Shown: positions 57,666 to 64,000 of the stretch, piece after piece | Numbering within the stretch: the stretch's first letter is position 1 | How the letters are laid out: each line of letters opens with the position of its first letter | DNA from: Merluccius polli | Taxonomy: Eukaryota; Chordata; Actinopteri; Gadiformes; Merlucciidae | Direction of reading: 5' to 3' | Assembly (NCBI GenBank): GCA_030340625.1 | Contig: JAOPHQ010004843.1 | Location: forward strand, 1-64,000 | DNA length: 64,000 nucleotides | Translations under genes and position numbers: made by a program | Notes under the pieces: generated by a model | Told to the model about the DNA's origin: nothing | What the model saw: the letters and a program-made list of their open reading frames with translations, nothing else | Databases searched by the model: none

Positions 57666-60420
57666 TTGATAGTCAAACTGACATCGGTCGTGTGACATCA
57701 TGACAAAAGGCAGATACATAACTGGTTTCCAGCACTGTTCAGATGTATGCTTCCCAGTATAACCAGTTCCTACGCATGGTTCCCAGTATAACCAGGTATT
57801 CTTCCCAGTATAACCAGGTATGGTTCCCAGTATAACCAGTTCCTATGCATGGTTCCCATTATAACCAGGTATGGTTCCCAGTATGACCAGGGTAGCGCTA
57901 CAGTATTCATCTCGGTACAGGAAGTGTGTCAATTTCTTCTGAGGTCAGGCTAGTGTCAGAGCGGTCCCATATTTAATAGGACTGTCAAACAGGAAGGAGA
58001 AAGCGTTCCTCTAAGCTCTTCCAGATGCTACACCAGATTGGATTATGGGACTAAAGCACGGAAACCCTCCCAACTGTGTATTCCTACACTAATTTCTCTG
58101 TAAGGCGGTCGCCATCCAAAACCACCCGCACCCACACTCTGTCATTACAGCCTGGTCAATCCATGTTCATCCTCTCTCTCTTTCACCTCTCATCCTCCCC
58201 TCTCCCCCTCCTCTCTCTCCCTTCTCTCTCCCCTTTGTCCCCTCTCTCTCTCCTCTCACCTCTTTTCTACATATGTCTCTCTCTTCTATCTCCCCTCTCT
58301 CCTCCTCTCCATATCTCTCATCTCTCCCCTCTCGCTCTCCTCTCTCTGCCATCTCTTTCCGCCATCTCTCTCATCTCTCTCTTATCTTCCACCTTCTCTC
58401 TCTTTCCCCCTGTGGTGTACCATGCTTCTCTGCTTGACCACCACCACCACCACCCCTCACCACCCTCCAATCCCTGACCTCCCCGTCCCCGCCCAGCCTC
58501 TCCACCCCTCGGTCTGGTACCGTCACCACCACCACCACCACCTTCCGCCACCACCACCACCTCCTAATCCCAGCTCTCCACCCCTGGGTCCGGTACCGTC
58601 ACCACCACCCGTCCGGTCTCACCCTGCTGGGGCCGGTCGGGTCGGGGAGGAAGGCTGTGGTCGGCCAATTAACTGCCGGGCCAAAGACAACTTCCTCCGG
58701 TTTGTAGAGCAGAGACCTTGGAAGTCCTGGTTTCCATGGTTTCCATATGACAACCCATAACCGGGTGGTGACACAGCGATGTCTCGGGTTCTGAGAGGAG
58801 AAAGCCTGAATTCATGGCCAGGGACGGAATGGAGGGAAAAAACCTTGAAAAGGAAGGTGAAGGTCTGAACGTGTGTGTGGTGATAGCTGGTTTATCCTGG
58901 GTGCCATGATTGCTCTGCACCACAGGTGTGCAGCCCCACCCAGCCCAGAGTCTAATCAGTCTGAATCAGGCCAGGTGAGACTGTAAACCAGCTAGCAACA
59001 ACACACACTCCACAGCAGACAAAAGTAAGAAAAAGCCCAGGACCAGACAATGGGAATGTTCTTAAGACGCGTGCAGAGCAGCTCAGCAGATATTTCATTT
59101 TATCTTTCATAAATCACTTTCTCTGCAATAGCAACTATTGTTGCTATTGCCAAAAAATCTAACTCTGAACGCTGAAGGATTACAGACGGGTGGCACTAAC
59201 GTCTCTCATAATAAAATCGTTTAACAAACTGATTTGCAAAAGCGTGTTGGAAGAGGTAGAGCCTGCTTGAGCCATTCCAATTCACCTACAAAGCAGGGAG
59301 AGCAGTGGAGGATGCTTCTCTCACACTGCTCCATCTCCTGTACCAACATCGAGAAGGACCTTAGACTCATGCTAGGCTTTTATTCATTGACTTCTCGTCA
59401 GCTTTTAACACTATCCAGCCCTACCTGCTGCTGGCAGAGAAGACCCTTGCTAACCTCCAGGTAGATCTGAACATCGACTGGTAAGTTGATGTTTGAACTG
59501 ATCAGCTCAAGTGCGTTCCAGTTAATTGTGCCCTCGGAGCAACAATGGTCCTCCGCTGGCTTTCCCCAAGCATGCGTTCTCTTGCCTTTTCTATACATCC
59601 TGTACACAAATGAATGCCGCAGCCGGTATAAAGACAGGTGCTGATGATTCTGTCATAAGCCTACTACAGGATGAGGAGACAGCCCATGGACCCATTGTTC
59701 ACCTTTTTCTGGCCTTGTGTGACAAGTGTTTTCTAGAGCTGAATGTACTATAGTCTAAAGACTAAAGACATGGTCATTGATTTTATTGATTGATTTTTTG
59801 ATTGCCTCCTACACCGGTGCATACAGTTATCAGGGATACTGACATGGAGATTGTGGACAATTATAAGTACCTTAGGACTGAGTTTTGAGGCCAACACTGA
59901 CGCCATTTGCAAGAGGTGCAGCAGCGGTTATATTTGTTACACAAAATGAGAGGATTTAATGTGAATACTGTTTTGTCTCTTTTTTACAAGGCTTTTATTG
60001 AATCTGTTGACATTTTGTATTCTAGCCTGGCTGGAAACGTGACTCTTTTTAATACAACTAGGTAGTCTGGTGAAAGTGGCCAGTAAGATAATTTAGGTGG
60101 GACAGGACCAGTAAGAGCATAGGGGTGGGACAGGACCAGTAAAAGCATTGGGGTGGGACATGACCAGTAAGATGATTGGGGTGGGACAGGACTAGTAAGA
60201 TGATTGGGGTGGGACAGGACCAGTAAGATGATTGGGGTGGGACAGGACCAGTTAAAGGACATGTCCTCCTGGACTGTCCACCCCTGAATTTAACCTGCTC
60301 CCCCTGGGCCGGGGCTTCAGGGTGCCAAGGGGGAAGACAAAAGGACCAGGAACTCCTTTATCCCTGTGGCCATTCATTTATTAAATCACTATGGGTAATA
60401 ATGACATAGGCTTTTATATT

Positions 60421-60466
<46 letters not shown>

Positions 60467-63333
60467 CTGCATGTTGGGCTCCTTGTCGTGTCTTGTCTTG
60501 TATGCTGTGTGATGTGTATGCTGCTCAATGTGTGCTTCTTCTGCACAACGAATTTCCCCTTGGGGACAATAAAGATTTTTGGAATTTGAATTTTTGGAAT
60601 TTTGAATCTGTTCCTGAAACATCTCACACGTGTGTACGACCTCGTCTCCTCCTCCTCATCCTCACCTTCCTCCTCAACTTTCACCTGGTTCTTGTTTGTC
60701 AGACAGCTCAACTGTTTTGAAAAGTTTTTTTTCTCTTGACTCTTGTGTCTTCTCGTGGCACAGCTGTCTCTATAATGTGTATAGTCACAATGACAACCGT
60801 AAAGAAAAGTAAACATTTACCATTTAGTCATTTAGATTTTTTTAATCCAAAGTGAGTGATGCTGAGAACAAACAAAGTATTAGTAAGTAGCTACACAAAT
60901 TCTAAGTGGTGTACGAGCAAGTTTCTATATAACAGCCAGACAGGGTCAGAGTAGGGGTCTCAGACAGGGTCTCTCTCTCTCTCTCTCTCTTTCTCTTTCT
61001 CTTTTCTCTCTCTCCCTCCCTCCCCCGAGGTGTGAGTCGTGGGGAGCGTGGGTTTTCTCAGCTGCAGCTGTGAGACAGCATGAAGGTAGCGTCTGTTCGC
61101 TACATGAGAAGGTCAAACATCCGTTATGGCGGCGGCAGCCATGTTGAAGCCGGCTCCTGTTTGCTTGTCGGAGGAGCGGGAACACCCTGACCTGTGTTTG
61201 TCCACTCGTCCTGTTTCTCCCCATCTGGGTTCAAGGCCTTGGAAATCTAGACAGGAAACCCCTACCCTAGAGAGCTTGATACTGGCATTAAACACCTTGT
61301 TAACTTGTTAGACAGACTTGTTAGATCTAATTTGCTTATTTAAAACAGACATGTTACTACCTCTAATCCTGTCGTAATATCCATTTAGCTAGTGTCCTGC
61401 CCCAGTATTCTGATTAATGTAAAGCTAGTTCAAAATATAAATTCCTATTTGATAACTGCAAAATCACCATTTGGGAACACTTTAGATTAGGGGCCACATT
61501 TTCACCATTAACTAGTTGCTTATTAGCATGCATATTAGTAGCATATTGGCTCTGTATTAGTCTGTTCACTGTTATTGAAGCTATGTTGATCACTCTTATG
61601 CTATTGAAGTTGAATCGCCTTTGTCTTTAATGTTCTATAGTAACCATGTGAAATCTTATGTTACTGAAACTTGATTGTCTTCCTCAATTGTAAGTCGCTT
61701 TGGATAAAAGCGTCTGCTAAATGTAATGTAATGTAATTATTAAGCACTTATTAATGCCTTATTCTACATGACCATATTCTACAACTACTAGGCCATTAAC
61801 TACGTTTTTTAAGTTTTTGTTTTTTATTTGAGTTTTCCCTCAATAACCTCCTAATTACTGCTTAATGATAGTAAGTAAGGAAGTTGTTATTAATTACGAT
61901 CTTAATATGCTTTTCTCAGTATGGGCCTTATAAGGTGGTAGTACCACAAGAATAGTCATTCTCCCTTAATAACACTTAAGTAAGAATAAGGTCTGTTAAT
62001 TGCAGTCGTTGTATGCTATAATGGATTTACTAAGTGTGAAGAGGCGGCAACTTTAGAATAGGGAACCTGTGTGGGTTAATACATTTCAAACTACTAGTGA
62101 ATTAGTGATGAGCAAGACTTCACTTTAGAATTTGGAACACATTCTGAGTTAGAAAGATTAATTTAGAGTTATTTGGACACTATTAACACTTGTTGTTTTG
62201 TGTTTTGTTACATAAGAATAGAACAACTTCCTTACTAACTATCAATAAGCAGTAATTAGCAGGTTATTGAGGGAGAACTCTTAGTTAATGGCCTTGTACT
62301 TGTTGAACATGGTCATGCAGAATAAGGAATTAATAAGTGCTTTGTAATGGCAAATAAAGAGCCAATATGCTACTAATGTGCATGCTAATAAGAAACTAGT
62401 TAATGATGAATATGTGGTCCCTAATCTAAAGTGTTACCCACCATTTTAATGGCACAGTTTTGTTTAGTTGCATCTTCTGTTTTGCAATTTCTACAAATGT
62501 GATGGGTTTTCAGAAATGTGTGAACCCTCAAAGAGAAATGTGTTTTCCCATGGCACATTTTTAAAGAGTCGACATTCCTCTGATGGTTGTCCTGGGTCTG
62601 TGAAGAGCGGGTGGGGGGGGGGGGGGGGGGGTCACCCTAACCCTCACCCTTAGAGAGCCCCTGGCCTGTTTGTTATCACTGGTTGCAATGGCCACATTGC
62701 AATGCTGATGTGCTGTAAACACAATGTAAACGTAATGTAAATGTAATGTAACCCTAATGTCAATCTAGTGTAAACGTAATGTAAATCTAGTGTAAACTTA
62801 ATATAAACGTAATGTAAACCTAGTGTAAACTTACTGTAAACGTAATATAAATCTAATGTAAACGTAATGTAAATCTAGTTTAAATGTAATGTAAAGTAAT
62901 GTAAACGTAACATCAATCTAATGTAAATGTAATGTAAATCTAGTTTAAATGTAATGTAAATCTAGTTTAAATGTAATGTAAACGTACTGTAAACGTAACA
63001 TAAACATAATGTAAACGTAATGTAAACACCCCCATGTGTTTCCAGGTCAACAACAACGGCCTGGTGTCGTTCCTGCGGGAGGTGTCCCAGTTCACGCCCG
63101 TGGCATTCCCCATCGCCGGCGACCGGCGTGTGGTGGCGCCATTCTGGGCCGACGTGGACAACCGGCGAGCGGGGGAGGTGTTCTACCGTGAGAGTCTAGA
63201 CCCCGTCACCCTGCAGCGGGCCACCAGCGACATCAGGACCTACTACTCCGAGTTCCCCAACTTCCTCGCCACCTGGGTCCTCGTCTCCACCTGGCACCGG
63301 GTCACATTCTTTGGAGGGAGTTCTGTTACTCCA
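51458..63333 (+). CDS. sned1: sned1, secreted NIDO-domain matrix protein (first two coding exons)
   Basis: Gene-level entry. Exon 1 (51458-51679) and exon 2 (63046-63333) join in phase 0 to give 170 residues; the gene continues past the window. A signal peptide (about residues 1-27, hydrophobic core VMLVAVFGTLLP) precedes SVALGELYPFGPEQGD and DDGGSGLVEISLAFPFFGD. The NIDO domain follows with VNNNGLVSFLREVSQFTPVA, VVAPFWADVDNRRAGEVFYR and WHRVTFFGGSS. This order and wording match SNED1, whose full protein then carries EGF, sushi and fibronectin III repeats. Other NIDO proteins (nidogen, tectorin) fit less well. Its position beside crocc2 agrees with the vertebrate gene order. Confidence 0.88.
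51680..52330. repeat. (CA)n and (TG)n tracts
   Basis: CA repeat at 51690-51745, TG repeats at 51800-52280 with long pure runs at 51840-51890 and 52155-52192. Many apparent ORFs here are artefacts. Confidence 0.95.
52331..53195. repeat. Intron with CA tracts and a 13-bp repeat
   Basis: CA tracts at 52628-52760 and 52795-52830. At about 52999-53098 a 13-14-bp unit GCAGGGTTAGCCT repeats seven times. No exon. Confidence 0.85.
53196..53540. repeat. (GA)n purine tract
   Basis: GAGAGGGGGAGAG-type sequence. The minus strand reads as proline/serine/leucine ORFs without meaning. Confidence 0.95.
53769..53833. repeat. (ATT)n microsatellite
   Basis: About 21 ATT units. Confidence 0.97.
54170..54310. 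repeat. CCCTCC pyrimidine tract
   Basis: C/T-only words leading into the 15-bp minisatellite. Confidence 0.9.
54335..55039. repeat. 15-bp G-rich minisatellite, about 47 copies
   Basis: The unit is GGACAGGGCAGGAGA, alternating with GGACAGGGCAGGGGA and a GGTAGGA variant. The array is uniform in length, four units per 60 bp throughout. It is open in all three + frames (one reads as AGEDR repeats) and on the minus strand. Three to four G-runs per unit on the non-template strand give G-quadruplex potential. Not a gene. Confidence 0.97.
55258..55980. repeat. CCACCACCTCCA repeat
   Basis: Degenerate (CCA)n and (CCT)n words over 720 bp, giving histidine/proline/threonine-rich spurious ORFs. Confidence 0.93.
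56110..56265. repeat. Purine tract
   Basis: GGAGGAGAGA-type words. Confidence 0.85.
56430..56920. mobile_element. Probable MITE with terminal AGTATG words and an internal hairpin
   Basis: The left part GAGTATGTAGTGTGTTCACA and the right part TATTGAGTATGAGTAGGCAG are mirror-like and typical of a fish MITE. Inside, GCCTGTTTGGAAATTGGCTC + CAAC (56552-56575) is perfectly inverted at 56607-56630, with a 31-nt loop. Confidence 0.5.
56925..57312 (-). mobile_element. Repeat family S, copy 4 (inverted)
   Basis: Reads on the minus strand from AGTCTCACAAATCAGACTTT (57312 leftward) through AGTGGCC-type interior to TCGTTATGGAGATATTC near 57040. Opposite orientation to the three copies in crocc2. Confidence 0.7.
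57594..57662. repeat. (GA)n microsatellite
   Basis: Pure GA run of about 45 bp with a GAGG lead. Confidence 0.95.
57740..57895. repeat. CCCAGTATAACCAG tandem repeat
   Basis: GGTTCCCAGTATAACCAGGT words of 20-35 bp, about six copies. Confidence 0.85.
58155..58620. repeat. CT-rich then CCA-rich tract
   Basis: TCTCTCCTCTC-type sequence to 58415, then (CAC)n words from 58438 to 58612. No exon. Confidence 0.9.
58621..59230. other. Intron without recognised gene
   Basis: Unassigned sequence with no convincing ORF or repeat. Confidence 0.4.
60061..60262. repeat. 28-bp minisatellite in the LINE
   Basis: About seven units of GATTGGGGTGGGACAGGACC + AGTAAGAT. Confidence 0.92.
60422..60464. repeat. 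(TA)n microsatellite
   Basis: About 20 TA units inside the LINE 3' region. Confidence 0.96.
60611..61472. other. Intron without recognised gene
   Basis: CT tract at 60968-61025; otherwise unassigned. Open frames on both strands near 61110-61300 lack domains. Confidence 0.4.
61473..62439. mobile_element. Long foldback element
   Basis: The left end GGGAACACTTTAGATTAGGG is mirrored by CCCTAATCTAAAGTGTTACCC. Direct 7-bp duplications ACCATTT lie at 61466-61472 and 62440-62446. The arms pair imperfectly over several hundred bases (for example CTCAATAACCTCCTAATTAC at 61850 versus its inverse near 62260). It is interrupted at about 61570-61735 by a repeat ending AAGTCGCTTTGGATAAAAGC. No ORF. Confidence 0.8.
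61570..61735 (+). mobile_element. Teleost short repeat ending in GATAAAAGCGTCTGC
   Basis: GTAAGTCGCTTTGGATAAAA + GCGTCTGCTAAATG followed by ATGTAATGTAA is the conserved tail of a very abundant fish short repeat. It is nested in the foldback element. Confidence 0.65.
62612..62630. repeat. Poly-G run
   Basis: GTGGGGGG run of about 18 G. Confidence 0.9.
62700..63028. repeat. TGTAAACGTAA short tandem repeat before exon 2
   Basis: About 28 words of TGTAAACGTAA or TGTAAATCTAG run to 17 bp before the sned1 exon 2. Confidence 0.92.
63046..63333 (+). CDS. sned1: sned1 exon 2
   Basis: The acceptor is GTGTTTCCAG and the donor ACTCCA|GTATGT. 96 codons, phase 0 at both ends. Encodes most of the NIDO domain: VNNNGLVSFLREVSQFTPVA, FWADVDNRRAGEVFYRESLD and RVTFFGGSSVTP. 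Confidence 0.9.
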
Positions 63334-63433
63334 GTATGTTCCCTCCACACACAGAACAACAGTCCATGACCCCAAATAGATAACTCTTATCTATAGTCTA
63401 CTTATCTAGAACAACTCCACTGTATGTAGTAAA

Positions 63434-64000
63434 GAGTAGCTACTCACATTTACTATTTTCTATTTAGTCATTTAGCAGAAGCTTTTCTCCAAAGCAACTC
63501 AGTGAATTCAGATGCATGTCATTCAGGAGCAGGTAGGGGTTAGACAGTACAGAGAAAGGTCATTAAGGAGCATGTAGGGGTTAGACAGTACAGAGACAGG
63601 TCATTAAGGAGCAGGTAGGGGTTAGTACAGAGACAGGTCATTAAAGGAACACTTCACCCATTTGCATTAAACGTTGCATCATTGCATGCGTCACTGGAAC
63701 CCCCCCCCCAAAAAAACACTTCCTAGTACAAATGACGCAACGGCTTCTAGTGACGCAAAAATCATTGTTTTACGTCATTTGAACTAGGAAGTGTGAGAGG
63801 TAAATACGGATTTCTCCCATCTCAGGGGAAAATGAGTGAATGTTGCACGACCATTCAAAAATATGACTGGGTTTCTAACGATGCAACGTTTAATGCAAAT
63901 GGGTGAAGTGTTCCTTTAAGGAGCAGGTAGGGGTTAGGCCAACTTGCTCAAGGATGCCTAGGCTGTGGACATTGGGGTTTAAACCCAGAACCTTTCGTCT
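63434..64000 (+). mobile_element. Teleost short repeat interrupted by a MITE
   Basis: TTTAGTCATTTAGCAGAAGC + TTTTCTCCAAAGCAACTCAG, then three tandem copies of CATTAAGGAGCAGGTAGGGG (63530-63640). After the insertion at 63641-63919 it resumes with GGAGCAGGTAGGGGTTAGGC and CTTGCTCAAGGATGCC. Similar tails lie at 32055 and 33370. The window ends inside it. Confidence 0.7.
63641..63919. mobile_element. TTAA-target MITE with 36-bp perfect termini
   Basis: Bounded by TTAA at 63641-63644 and 63916-63919. Inside these, AGGAACACTTCACCCATTTG + CATTAAACGTTGCATC is exactly inverted at the other end. Reuniting the flanks restores GTCATTAAGGAGCAGG, the repeat unit it interrupts. piggyBac- or Kolobok-type TTAA targeting is inferred. 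No ORF. Confidence 0.92.

Larger units (their letters stand above)
59235..60610 (+). pseudogene. Decayed LINE (Rex-like) reverse transcriptase and 3' tail
   Basis: Broken + strand frames carry non-LTR reverse-transcriptase signatures: FAYKAGRAVEDA near 59278, LLFIDFSSAFNTIQPYLLLA near 59375, then ADDSVISLLQDEETAHGPI near 59650 and CDKCFLELNVL at 59723. Stops and frameshifts separate them. Near the end, CGAATTTCCCCTTGGGGACA + ATAAAG at 60550 is the typical 3' UTR end of fish Rex-type LINEs. The 5' end is missing. A minisatellite (60061-60262) and a (TA)n tract (60422-60464) lie within it. Confidence 0.8.

Overview
This is a vertebrate nuclear window, almost certainly from a teleost fish. Genes are split by GT-AG introns. 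The interspersed repeats are fish-typical: ZBED-type hAT transposons, a Gypsy element with integrase upstream of reverse transcriptase, a Rex-like LINE remnant, and the common tails built around GTCGCTTTGGATAAAAGCGT. There is also a very heavy load of (TG)n, (GA)n, (TA)n and minisatellites. No rRNA, tRNA or CRISPR was recognised. The exact fish clade cannot be fixed from sequence alone.

Two protein-coding genes lie head-to-tail on the + strand. (1) Positions 1765-43438 hold 22 exons of a long coiled-coil protein of the rootletin family, running to its stop codon. All 22 exons chain in phase into 1,323 codons, and the gene's 5' part lies before the window. (2) Positions 51458-63333 hold the first two coding exons of a secreted protein with a signal peptide and the start of a NIDO domain, which closely matches SNED1. 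CROCC2 and SNED1 are neighbours in human (2q37), so the first gene is called crocc2. Rootletin-type proteins build the ciliary rootlet and centrosome linker. SNED1 is an extracellular-matrix glycoprotein. I see no functional link between them beyond conserved neighbourhood.

The remaining roughly 93% is intronic or intergenic repeat. The third crocc2 intron (2821-20177) holds a 5.3-kb hAT-like element stuffed with a 37-bp satellite, a hAT MITE, a THAP exon, and a three-deep nest: a hAT (10778-19355) containing a hAT (11420-17094) containing a Gypsy (14354-16980). Each level has clean target-site duplications. Later introns hold minisatellites, several of which start or end exactly at splice junctions, plus a nearly complete hAT (35615-38975) and many MITEs. 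A 5.5-kb minisatellite with higher-order duplication separates the two genes. The first sned1 intron is mostly simple repeats, a G-rich 15-bp minisatellite, a decayed LINE and foldback elements.
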